NCBI GenBank assembly: GCA_018296165.2
Contig: JACKQL020000042.1
Coordinates: forward strand, 186,001 to 250,000
DNA length: 64,000 nucleotides
Direction: 5' to 3'
Origin: Termitomyces sp. T153
Taxonomy: Eukaryota > Basidiomycota > Agaricomycetes > Agaricales > Lyophyllaceae
The notes under the pieces are model-generated. The model did not search any database. It saw only the letters and a program-made list of their open reading frames with translations, and was not told the origin of the DNA. A program made the translations under genes and the position numbers. Position 1 is the stretch's first letter; each line of letters begins with the position of its first letter. Below are positions 35,601-46,207 of this stretch, in pieces.

Positions 35601-36218
35601 CATGGGTGCTGCAAACCTGTACTGGAGGAATGTCTGGAAGCTCCACAGCCTCTCTGATGCCTATGTCTCTGACCAGGGACCACAATTTGTGGCAGACTTC
35701 ACCAGAGAGCTCTACCAAGTGCTTGGTGTGAAGCTCCACACCTCCACTGCCTACCACCCACAGTCCAATAGCCAGACTGAATGCATAAATCATGAGTTGG
35801 AGCAGGACCTCCACCTCTTCTGCAATGAGTGCCAGGATGACTGGGATGAACTCCTTCCTGACACCAAGTTCCAGTACAACAACCATGTTCATGTGTCCAC
35901 CCAGTTCTCCCAATTCTTCCTTGACACTAGGTGGTATCTGTGCATGGGTTTTGAACCCTGGGCCCAACCCTCAGAGAATGAGGCAGTAAACAAATTTGTG
36001 GACCAGATGAGGAGGTCACAGAAGGAGGCTCAAGCAGTGCTGGCAAAGGCAAAGGACAACATGGCACAATACTACAAGCATGGGAGGACCCCAGAGCACA
36101 AATATCAGCCTGGAGATCAAGTCTACCTGGATGCCTCTAACATTACAACTACTCAGCCCTCAAAAAAGCTGTCACACTGCCAGTTGGGATCCTTCATGGT
36201 GGAATGACAAGTAGGGCC
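32656..36218 (+). pseudogene. Gypsy A outer copy, pol (truncated 3')
   Basis: Resumes right after the CTGGG duplication with the same CTAACAGGTTCTC segment that follows gag in the other copies. Protease 32860-33290 is frameshifted at the active site. RT is at 33700-34560; the catalytic box region is frameshifted near 34205. RNase H is at 34600-35050 and the integrase zinc region at 35240-35430 (GHP...CNLC). The integrase core is an open frame of 242 codons (35479-36207) keeping the three acidic positions: MDFI, SDQGPQF and the Glu in SQTECIN. That is the best preserved coding piece of the family here. It ends after PSKKLSHCQLG, before the chromodomain, at the breakpoint with copia. Confidence 0.8.
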
Positions 36219-37221
36219 AAGATCTGTTTCCTAGTAATTTACATCAACAATTTCCTCCTCACTGCAAACTCGTGGTCTTTCATGAACAATGTCAAGACTA
36301 AACTCTCGAACACATTCAAAATGCGTGATCTCAGACCCGCCACATACATCCTTGGAATCCAAATTAAACAGGACTGCGAATCGCGCACCATATTGTTGTC
36401 ACAAGAGCAGTACATAAAAACAGTGGTTGAATGGTGCAGAATGGAAAACTCCAAGCCCATGTGGACACCCATGGCCGCAAACACACGACTTACCTACAAC
36501 GATCCAACCAATAATGCCACAATCGCGGAGATGGAAATAGGAGGTAAACGTGTCTCATATGCCAGCGTCGTGGGTTCTCTCATGTACACCATGATGGGAA
36601 CGCGTCCGGACATAGCACACGTGGTTGGGGTTCTCGGCCGCTTCAATTCAAACGCCAAACAACACCATTGGACAGCCGCGAAACGAGTCTTACGCTACTT
36701 AAACACCACACGTAGCATGGAGCTCAGGTTCGACGGAAACGAGTAGGAATGGATATGTCGTTCCATGTGTACTCAGATGCCGACTGGTCCGGGGATTCCG
36801 ACACGTCAAGGTCAACGTTCATTTCCGTGCGAGGTGCCATTGGGTGGGCAAGTAAGCGCCAAACCAAGGTAGCATCCTCTCTTCGACCGAGTCAGAGTAC
36901 ATAGGCCTCTGCTATGCCGGACAACATCTAGCGTGGTTGCGAAACTTTTTCGATGATATTGGTCACCGACAAACGGAACCCTCTGAGATCCTATGCGACA
37001 ATCAAACGGCTATCATTCTCACAAAAGAAGCTCAATATCGATCACGAACGAAGCATATACAGCGAATGTACCACTACTTCTAGGACGATCTAGTTGCTAA
37101 GGACCAGGCCATCGTGCGGTACGTGCCAACTGGAGACATGGTCGCCGACATCTTCACTAAGGCACTTCCTCACGACAAACACTGGAAGTTCACGAAAGCC
37201 ATGGGACTACAGTGCGACTGA
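36219..37221 (+). pseudogene. Ty1/copia element 3' fragment: RT C-terminal half and RNase H
   Basis: Begins in the RT at the catalytic box, which reads YINN in place of YVDD. It then runs through the copia signatures MRDLRPATYILGIQI, LSQEQYIKTVVE, VSYASVVGSLMY and TRPDIAHVVG to about 36746. RNase H follows with YSDADWSGD, a frameshift near 36880, then ESEYIGLCYAGQH, LCDNQTAIILTKEA, KHIQRMYHYF (one stop) and ADIFTKALPHDKHW, to TGA 37219-37221. The RT N-terminus, integrase and gag are absent and no LTR was identified. CpG is frequent here, unlike the gypsy A sequence up to 36218. Confidence 0.8.
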
Positions 37222-38079
37222 GACCGCGTTTACACTTTCTAGCTACCAAGCTATTGCAGGCTATCACCATCAGTCCTCAACGATACTATCGCACTATGTA
37301 TGGTAACTGGTCGATCAGGAGATTGTGGCGTCTGCAATCGAACATACGGACAAGAGAGATAAGATCATCTACTTGGCCAGAAACGGCGAACCAGCACCGG
37401 AAGATATCACAAACGCGTCAGATTTCATAGACAACCTACGAGCATCATAGAATCAGTCTATGCTCGACATACTGCCTTGGATTGCCTCTCATGGTCCGAA
37501 AATGATTCGAAAGCATGTCGATAAACTCCGAAGACTGGTCAACAAGGACAAGAACAAAGTATTTTGGGTGTTGACGTCGTATTTATCTTGTGTGGTCATC
37601 GCTTGAATGTTACCCAGGTGCTCGGAACATGCCCGCATCCCGGACATCAGGAAAGAAGAATTTGGAGGTGTAGCAGGCGGAAAGACGACTTGAGCACAGA
37701 TATCGCCCAAGGACCACACAAGAAGTTCATCAATTAGAACCTGCTCATGAGAAAAAGGTTGGCCATCGATGTCCCAGAAGGCGTAGATTATCAGTATATA
37801 ACCATTCAATGGCTCCTTGAAAAACCTAGCGAAACCACAGCACTTATCCGGGCCCAAGTTTTGACGTTTCCACAGACCTTGACTATGCATATCCATGTCA
37901 AAATCATCCTGGAAAAATTTGTATCGAGCATCATAGATAAATTTCCAGAGAATCTTGTCACTGGAGCACCGGCAGAATGAAATCCTCACAAAAGAATGAT
38001 CATTGTGATTCATCGACGTAGTAAACAGAACTGGATTCAATTCCCTTCCGGTCTTCCTTTCAAACGAGATCTCGAACCT
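37222..38079. other. Unassigned CpG-rich sequence with an open-looking stretch
   Basis: On + a frame around 37300-37600 reads like protein (DKIIYLARNGEPAPEDITN, then MIRKHVDKLRRLVNKDKNKV) with one TAG in it. It is followed by 37747-37980 in another frame, and the minus strand is open from 38040 to 37489. I cannot decide which, if any, is coding. It could be a remnant host gene or the tail of the copia insertion. Confidence 0.3.
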
Positions 38080-39060
38080 TCACATCTGAGTTACCGTCTT
38101 TTTGGACAGGTTGCCCGGTATAAAGCTGTCGCGGGTATCTGATCGAATAAGCGGTGTAAGGCTGTGTCGGTCCCGGCTTCTGGCAGAGGCTGCGATCAAT
38201 GGGAGAGCCGTCGAACCAAACATCGAACTCACGGGTGAGTACCCGGGGAAAGGATATGCACCGAGACCACTGAATGCGGGGTTCGCCGGGGCCGTCTGCG
38301 GAGTCTTGTTGGTGCTGAACTTTCCCTGATAGTGTGTCTCCGTTGGCGGGAAGTGTACGCGCTTCGCAGACGCCGCCCCGGCGGACCGACCGGAGAAGTT
38401 GTGTGCACGGGAATCGGAAGGGCTATCAGCTCCGGGAGTGTGCGCGTACCCTGCTGGCGTCTCAGGGAACGAAGTAGGCGGGCCCGGCGAATTTGTCCGA
38501 GTTATATTCGGAATGTAGGCGGAGGGAGGGAGCGGGTAGCCTGCTGGCGAGCGCGTATCGAAGCTCGTTACGTAAGTCGTCGGAGGCCCTTGGATCTGTG
38601 AGGGTTCGATTTGGTAAACAGCAGCGATAGCGTCTTGTCGCTGCTTCTCCTGTACTCTCCGCCTGCGCATACAAAAGCAAATTCCTAATGACATCAAGAT
38701 CGATATTACTGGGACCGAGAGTTTAGCAAGATAGTCCTGGTCACAGCGTGAATGACATACAGATACACCCGCCTATGATAATGGCGATACGATCGCCAAG
38801 AGGCAAGCGCTGTGTACATTGCCAGAACCCGTCACTGTCAATTTCATCTATAGGTCTACCTTCTGCAACCTGATCGTTACTCACAGTGTGGTATAGCAAA
38901 CCTGATCAGCCGCAGCTCCCGGAATAGCGCCTACGCCCCATACTAATACAACGGCTCCGCCTAAAACTCGAAAGTCTATGCATGCACGACGTTGGAACGT
39001 CAGTATTCGCCCAGACCCCTGAGCGCAAGACACACTAGAGCCCGAATTCCACATCATCAT
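38080..39060 (-). CDS. Probable single-pass membrane protein with Ser/Pro-rich cytoplasmic tail
   Basis: The last exon (to TGA 38082-38080) encodes a hydrophobic segment (VISILMSLGICFCM), an Arg-rich stop-transfer (RRRR) and about 185 residues rich in Ser, Pro, Thr and Ala: a typical disordered tail. Upstream a further exon is suggested by a frame containing EGRPIDEIDSDGFWQ and GDRIAIII (about 38780-38880), and a first exon by MMMWNSGSS at 39060. The splice junctions between 38700 and 38920 are not resolved, and the true start may lie farther upstream, since no signal peptide is obvious. The layout (short outer part, one membrane span, basic then Ser/Pro-rich inside) resembles many fungal cell-surface proteins of unknown function. 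It shares strand with the UBX gene 500 bp away. Confidence 0.5.
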
Positions 39061-39558
39061 GTCACTTCAAATGAACTTTACAATATCCAAAAGATCAACT
39101 TTCAAGATATTTGCCGGCGATGGACCAGTTGAAGAACCCGCACAGCAGGACTTCTCGTGAGGAAGGGGGTGGTTTAGAATGAGGGGAGAGATCAACTCGC
39201 AAAGGATCCATCACGGCCAAGGCGGTCGAGTATGTATATCATTCATGATTTAGACACCCCCTTGATGGAAATTGTTGATCAGTTTCTAACACGACTTTGA
39301 TGGATGGCTGTGCATAAATAGTTACGCAGACGCGTGACTTGGTCTTTATTAGTTGACGTTGAAACACCGAACATATCCGATGTGGCAACGCGCGCAATGA
39401 GAAAGCAGAGAGCCATTGTCTTGATAAATACCATGCATTCAAGATATCTTGACGCGTGCCGCATCACTACTGTAGTTGACAAAATTCTGTCTCCAATCAT
39501 TGACCTTCTAACAAGATACTCATACACCATTGTTTTGTTTACATTACCAAGTACACAC

Positions 39559-41091
39559 CTAAACCCATCGCTGCACAACAACGCTGTTAGCAAGGCCCGC
39601 AGCCTCAATCGTGATGTCCAAATCATCCAGGATGCGACTTGGGAACGTCGTACCGATCGTATAAGGACGTGTCAGATTCTCAGGGCGCGCGCTGAAAAAG
39701 GATCTATAAGATCATAAGACAATCAGGAGGCGGAATGACGTACGCATTGATGAAGTTTCGCAAGTCGCCGACTTTGTGTGTCAAGTTCATACGACACACC
39801 ATCCTGGATATCCGTCAACAAAGCTGCGGGTTGCAGCATTTGAATCGACCGAATGACGTACCTCGTCCCATCCGCCAAGCGAAGTTGGACACTAGTCGTG
39901 GGCAATGACTGGTCGACTTCAAACCGTGTAGTCATACTTTGTCGCTCGCCAGCCCCGGCTGCAGTCCGCTGAGAGGAGGTCGGGAACTGTCCGGGCATTG
40001 AAGTGGAGCCACTGGAAGATCCTACACCTGTAATCTCCGGTACTGGCGCACCAAGGCGGTTGCCAGAACCAGAGAAAGCTCGAGATCCCTGAGGTGGAAC
40101 GTAGGCCTCGTGAATTCTGTGGGCAACGCGAAGATCCACGGACTGGCCCACACGAAGGTTGAGGGCGTGGGGTGGAGCTTGGCTGAACAAGTGTTAGAGA
40201 GTTGTTTAGGGCATCAAAAGAAGCCTACCCGGATCGTATTTGTTCAAGTAGGGCGGCATCTTCAGGGTTGTCGTAGTCCATCAGGGGCCCATCTTCTATA
40301 GTAAATCCATCGCTCCAGAGTGTCAAGTTACGGACGGCAGGGGCCTCATCTTCTGTTGGCTAGAAATCAATACAATACATCGACTTCTCATGCCTGTACG
40401 AACCATGTATCGCGTCTGGATCTGGAATATAAGTGCTCTCTACTTCATCGCTTCCGAGTGTATGGCCTCCACCGCGAAAGGGCCCTGAACGGGAAGATAC
40501 GTCCCTTGGAGGGCCAGCTCTGATCACAGAGTATAAGCAGCATCCCAAAGCATGATATTTTGAGGACTTACTCTGCAGCACGGCGTAGAATATCGCGGAC
40601 TACATCGCCTCCTGGCATTCGGGATGAATTATCTGGGTTTTGGATTGAGAGACCGCTGTTGTGGCGAAGTTAAGCCATACTTGTTTCCATTCACTGTTAC
40701 TATGCTCACCTGCGTTCGCCACCTGCGAACCACGATTCTCCTCTACCCGGTCCTTCTTCATCAGAGTCATCGTCCTCTCCGCCTCTGGGTAAACCACCAA
40801 AACCCCCAAAGCCAGGCCCGCCACCACTAGGCTGTGAGTTTAGCCCACCGATCGTCCCAAATCGCGAGCCGCTACGACTACCATTCCCGTTGTTTCTAGT
40901 TGAGATCGTACAACGGTTCATTTTTCATATCTCGGGGTGACGATGGATCTGTCGACATACCCTGACCAATTGCCTATACGGCCTACCCGAGGTGTCTGAG
41001 TGGGTCTGGCCCATGACGCGGGCAAAGGTTCAGCGGAACCACCTCCTAGAGAACGTCCTCCTCCAGTGATGTTATTGTCGTTGTCGGACAT
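39559..41091 (-). CDS. UBX/SEP-domain Cdc48 (p97) cofactor, p47/Shp1 family
   Basis: Eight exons on the minus strand: 41091-40961, 40895-40710, 40655-40572, 40519-40404, 40352-40229, 40182-39862, 39803-39744 and 39691-39559. All introns are GT-AG, 46-65 bp, and all phases match. The total is 1155 nt, giving 384 residues and TAG. The N-terminus is Gly/Ser-rich ([13 protein letters not shown]) without the UBA domain seen in yeast Shp1; RFGTIGGLN and an acidic DDDSDEE follow. The SEP domain is about 175-245 ([26 protein letters not shown]), an SHP-box-like F-S-G-S-G-N-R-L-G is near 249-257, and the UBX domain is about 303-384 ([33 protein letters not shown]). Known family members recruit Cdc48/p97 for membrane fusion, phosphatase regulation and protein turnover. 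Intact and CpG-rich, so it looks like a live host gene. Confidence 0.92.
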
Positions 41092-41935
41092 GAATGATCA
41101 AGAGATACAAAAGAATTGGAAGCGTGACGCGTCCGATTTAGAAGCTAAATGTATTGTTGTGGATGATGGTCTCAGGCAAACAAACCCCCCTCAAAAATAC
41201 TCTGAATGCACGAGGCGCGAGTGCCAGACGCTCCCTCGAGACTCCATGTATTCTAGATATGTTCTCTTGGAAAATAACTTATAACCTCTGCTTGATGATC
41301 TCGGCTTGCTACAGGTTACCAGTCTCATTCTCAATCACCTAGGGCTCTAAGCATCACAGTTCAAAAATCGAGCTGGGAGGTCAAGGCTCAATAGGATTAC
41401 AAGTGGAGGTCTTCAATTTTGTTTCAATTCCTGAACTTGATTTATCCATGTTCGTTCTCCTCGCGAATCGAATGGCTTTGACGAATATATCTTTTCATTG
41501 TTTTGTCATCGGCAAGTCCCATCCATTACATTCATGATGGCGCATAAAACTTCTTTCTCGTAAGTCTTCGTGCATTCGACCGATATATGGACTTCGAGTC
41601 ATGATGATTTAGGAGATTCCTCACATATTAGTCGGACGATCGTCGTTGACATACATAAGTCTCCGTCAGAAAGATCATTGCCATTCACCAGATATCTGGG
41701 CTTCAAGTCCGAAAGCCAGCCAACGACTTGTATTGCATTAACTCCGATCCTGATACAGAGTTAGTGAGTGATTCTTCTATTATGTTTCATGCACCTCAAT
41801 GTGTAGTATCGGAAGGAATTGAGCAAAGAGTGGTCTGACAATATGCTTACTGTTAAGGGTACCGTGTCACATCACAAGTGGAAACAAATTGCTAACACCC
41901 TTGTCGGCCTAGATCTGGTATGGTGCCTGCTTGAA
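41092..41935. other. Upstream region of the UBX gene and left edge of the second repeat block
   Basis: No gene seen. CpG is still present up to about 41900 and then disappears as gypsy D begins, so the boundary of the host island lies near 41900-41940. The UBX gene promoter should be in the first few hundred bases, but I see no clear TATA box. Confidence 0.4.
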
Positions 41936-42439
41936 ATGATCTTTTGGCAGTCTACAGATACACTTTGGGTCAGAAGTGTATCCTCTTCTACACACAATTT
42001 CCTGTTGCAGTCATCTGCAGTGGACCTGTATTGTGACTTGGTCCTTTATACCACAAAGCCCACTTCTGCTTGGGATGGTCATGCTCAGTGATAGAAACAG
42101 GTTGAAGCTTATGTTTAGCAGCATGACAAAGTTCTCCATTTCCTCTGCATCTTCTCTGCAGAATTTGCTAAATGCATTCATGCCCTTCTCATCAGCATTG
42201 GGTACTACAACATCTCTAGAACTCTGGAGGTGTGGGCAGACTGCCTCCTTGACCTCCACAAATGCTATTAGCAGGGCACTCTCTCCAAGAATACACAAAG
42301 CAGTTTAGGAATTAATGCCAACTTCTGGAATGAACTCCATGCTCTGGTCAAGGAGATCTACACTAGCTCAAACTCCCAATGATTTGAGGACTTAGCCTAC
42401 TCCTTCCATGTGCAATGAGAGGAACTCACCAGAGCTCAG

Positions 42440-44160
42440 ATTGAAGCCCTGGCCCCTGTTCTCTGTCAACAGGAGGAATTCAATGCTGCCTCCAACATTC
42501 TGAGGCTCCTCACCCTTATAGGAGGCCTCTTCAACCAACCTGTCACCTATACCATGAGTCTCTCAGCATGCCTCAGGGCATACTCTGTTCCTAGCACCTT
42601 CTACACCTAGGATCAGCCCACCAAACCCAAGATGCACACCCAGAGGCCCCTCCAATTTTCCAATGATGATCTCATCTCTAACTACACCCTCTCCTCCATT
42701 GATGAGCCAGAGAACCCTGGCAGAGAACCTGCTCCTTGTAACATAGCCCTAGGGATCCTCTGGGACAGGCCCTCCCATTTTAACCTCCATGCCCCCCATA
42801 ATAATGCCCTTCCAAACATACTCATACCTCACCAAAATGCCTGGCCCCTCCACATCAACTCACAGGCCTCAGAGCATTCAGACCCCCTTTTCCCACTAAC
42901 CCATCTCAACTCTCACCAATCCTCCTATCAAACTGACCCACTAATGCTAACAACAACCTTGAACTGCTTAACTCTGGAGGGCCTCCTCCTCCCCACTAAG
43001 CCTCAGGTCCCTCCAGGCAACACTAGCCCACCTCCAAGTAGCAGACATACCAACAGTGGACTTTTAGGCAGATGGAGCCTGGCCATGGGCCCTTTCCCCC
43101 CTCAGCATGGAGGTGGGAACAATTATTACTACTACTACAATGCCAGACCCCCACCTTGAACCCAAAACAATCAGGACAACATGCATGTCACATTGACCCA
43201 AGAAGGAAAGCTTAATATCCAGAAACCAGAACCCTTCACTGGCCATGACCCCTGGAAATGAAGGATCTTCCTGATACAATGTCTTACCATGTTCCCATCA
43301 CTTTCCAACTTGAGAGCTCATGAATGGCCTTTTCTGACTCATACCTACAAGGCATTGCCTTTAACCACTATACAGCACTGCTATAGTTTGACTCCAACAA
43401 CTTCATACTCTCAAACTGGCTTGCTTTCACCTAGGAATTTTCTATCAAGTTCCAAGTCTTTGATACTATAGTGGAAGTGGAAGAAAATCTCTTCACCCTG
43501 TGGATGTGTGACAACAAACAATTCACAACCTTCATTGTCCAGTTCAAGTGAGAGGTTTATAAAATGGGCTGGAACTACAATGCTCTCTAGTTCACCCTCC
43601 ACCACACTCTTCTCCAGAGAATCAAGGACATTCTCTGCCTCACATCCAAGCAACCTACATCAACAGCTACAAAGTGCTCATTACTCAGATTGACCAATAT
43701 TACTGAGAAGACCAGAGCAAGAACACAGCCCCCCAATCTATGTAGAACCCCTCTAGCAACTTCAACTGGCAGCCAGAGCAAGCAATGGCAACTGACCCTC
43801 TGTCCCTGCAGCCCCTGCCAACCTCACACCCCACTTCTTTCTAGGATGAGGACCTGCCAGTACCAACCAACTCCCAGGATCTCATTTCTCTGCTCAACTC
43901 AACATTGCTGATTTCCATGAGACTCTAGAGCCCTTAGATACCAACCCCAATGACTGCCAAAACTGCAATGATGTTCTGAACTCCACAGAAGACCAAGAGG
44001 CCCTATGCACCAATCAAATCCAAAACAGACTCTGGATTGACATTGGAGAAGAAGTGCAGGAGAAACAATAGAAGGAGGGCATGTGTATCTTATATGGTGA
44101 GCAGGGACATTTCATCAGTAATTGCCTTAAATGTTAGATTATAGGATACACTATCTAGAC
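42440..44160 (+). pseudogene. Gypsy D gag
   Basis: Broken frames. There is an N-terminal region with LRLLTLIGGLFNQPVTYTMSL (about 42490-42560) and a Pro/Asn/His-rich linker (42632-43060). The capsid contains KPEPFTGHDPWK (about 43225), LSPRNF, VEENLFTLWM-DN-QFTTFIVQF, MGWNYNAL and LHHTLLQRIKDIL. The zinc knuckle at about 44084-44125 reads C-x2-Y-x4-H-x4-C, the second Cys changed to Tyr. At least eight stops. Role: particle and RNA binding in the living ancestor. Confidence 0.65.
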
Positions 44161-44286
44161 CATTGATGGGGAAGACTGTGACTACCAATTCACAGAAAAC
44201 AAGTCAGCAGTTTAGATCCTGAAGATGCACTAAATTGCAGATTAGACACCAACATCTTCTCTGCCCCAGCCACATCTCTCTGCACA

Positions 44287-45733
44287 ATGGTTCTCTCTCC
44301 AGATATCCTCTCAGCACATCTCCCCTCCCATTCTTTCCACACCCTTCTTCTCTACACCACCATCTCCTTCTCTGCCAATCTCATCCACACCCTGGTTGAT
44401 AGCAGTGCAACCAACAACTTCATTGACAAATCCCTAGTAGTGCTCACTCTTCAACCTCTCCAGTGCCTCCCCACTCTCATCCTCCTCACTCTTTGACAGC
44501 AATGCCATTTCTGCCAGAGACATTACCCACTGTGTGGTAACATCTATCACTTTTACCAATAGACAATGACAAGACCTCTGACCAGCTGCTAGTCACAAAG
44601 TTGCATGCCTCCCCCCCCTTATCCTTGGATTTCCTTGGCTTTGCACAACCAACCCCTGCATTGACTGGTACAGCCTCACTCTGCCTTGAGTGGGATAGGT
44701 TGCCTGACCCTGGACCTGTCTCCTTTGACATCTCACTCTGTTGCAAAGGCCTAGAAGACACCACCAATGTCCCCTGGACCTCCCCCACAGCTCCATTCAA
44801 AGTCTGCACAATCATTCAAGATCAACATTTGACTAGACAACCCTTCTACAGTCCTTTCTGCTCTTGCTCACAGTGGAGCCTTAAGCATAATCATCAGCAA
44901 ATGGCTCAACCTTTCACACAAAACTCTTGACAAGCCATTTGAACTCCAGCTCTTCAACAGAAGCCCTGCCTCTACTGGAATCACCAAATTCCATAACAGC
45001 TCCCTTGCACTTGACAATGACTTATGATTCCAGGTACAGCTCCTCATCATGCAGCTTCTGGAGTTGACCCAAATTGTGCTTATATTGCCCTGGCTACAAG
45101 ACATTAACCTCTGACATTGACTGGAGGAACCTCACCATGCAGTTCCCAGGCTCCAAAGCAAGCCTAGCAGCTGCCATCCCTCTCTGCCCAGCACCTCTGG
45201 AGCCACCACACTCCAACCACCCTCAAGGATGAACAAGAAGGGAGGAAGATGCACCCCTGCCCTGGTTTCCCTTAAATAAACTCCAAAAGCTTCCCCCCCA
45301 ACATCCTCTGAAACCAGTATAAAGGCCCAAGGTACCCCCAACCCCAGACAACTCCAGACCCTGCCATCACAACTCCAACCCCCCACCCCATTGATCTGGA
45401 AGTCCTCAACATCAAAATCATTGGCACTGTCCCCTTTGCATGCATCTTACAAGACAGTACCTCTGCCTACCAACTTCAAATCACCCTGGCCTTACCAGAA
45501 GAACACTTATGTGCAAGGACCACCCCACTAGAGCAAAAAACTAAGAAACAGGTTTTGCATGAGGTAGTTACCCCAGAATATCACAAATTTGCTGATGTAT
45601 TCTCTGAAGGAAGCACAAAAGAACTCTCCTCACACCAATCTTATGATCACAAAATTGATTCCTCTGCCCATTTGGCAAGATCTACAACATGTTGGAGGTC
45701 AAACTCCAAGCTCTCAAAGACTACCTCAATGAC
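44287..45733 (+). pseudogene. Gypsy D protease and start of RT
   Basis: The protease active site is LVDSSATNNF (44391-44420), with the Gly of D-S/T-G changed to Ser. It is followed by decayed protease and linker sequence, then the RT-preceding motif PEYHKFADVFSE (about 45570-45606), SYDHKID and KIYNMLEVKLQALKDYLND. The last residues are at the insertion point 45733. Confidence 0.65.
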
Positions 45734-46101
45734 TATTAGGAGACTTCCATTTCTGACCTCTGCAGCTTGTTCCAGTGCCTCTGCAACTTGCTTAACATCT
45801 CTGGAGCTCATTCCAGACCTCTGGAGGTCTTCAGAGACCTGCAGGACTTTCTGTATTACCTCATCAATCACTCCTCTAGGGTAAGGAGTAGCTCTGGTCT
45901 TCTGTATAGCCATTCTCATGCCTCTGCTGCCTGCTGATGTGCTGCACTGAGCAGTGGGGATCCTTAGACTTATTCTCTTTGGATTCCCCTCTGCTAGGTG
46001 ATTAGTTACTGTTGTATCATTGTCTACTTGCTAATGTACTTCAGATTCCCCTCTGCTAGCTGTGTGACTTGGAGCTGCTGCTCCCAGAGGTTGCCCTTAT
46101 A
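45734..46101 (+). repeat. 5' LTR of gypsy A copy 2 (368 bp)
   Basis: TATTAGGAGACTTCC...TTGCCCTTATA; the terminal TG and CA have become TA and TA. Differences from 62779-63146 are largely C/T and G/A. Confidence 0.8.
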
Positions 46102-46207
46102 GCAGAACAAGTCTCTGAAAACTGCTCTGGAAGCCCTTCATAGCTGCAAAGAACTTCCAAGCCTCTATTTGTTGCTTCCCCACTGGGATTAAGCACCATG
46201 GACTTCT

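Larger units (their letters stand above)
16627..36218 (+). mobile_element. Gypsy A (chromovirus), outer copy, interrupted twice and truncated at the 3' end
   Basis: Pieces: LTR 16627-16994, leader and gag start 16995-17377, rest of gag 23578-24561, and protease-RT-RNase H-integrase 32656-36218. Gaps are filled by gypsy A inner copy (17378-23572) and by solo LTR X with nested element C (24562-32650). Both insertions have exact TSDs, so the joined order is certain. The element stops at 36218 inside the region after the integrase core; chromodomain and 3' LTR are missing and copia sequence follows directly. Confidence 0.85.
41936..45733 (+). mobile_element. Gypsy D, 5' part (left LTR absent), interrupted at 45733
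   Basis: Gag, protease and the start of RT of a gypsy element distinct from A and B. It stops at 45733 where the LTR of gypsy A copy 2 begins. Its RT frame resumes at 63147 with the next residues of the same conserved block, so 45734-63146 is an insertion. The 5 bp flanks are ATGAC and TTGAC. The left end runs into host-type sequence without an LTR. Confidence 0.75.
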
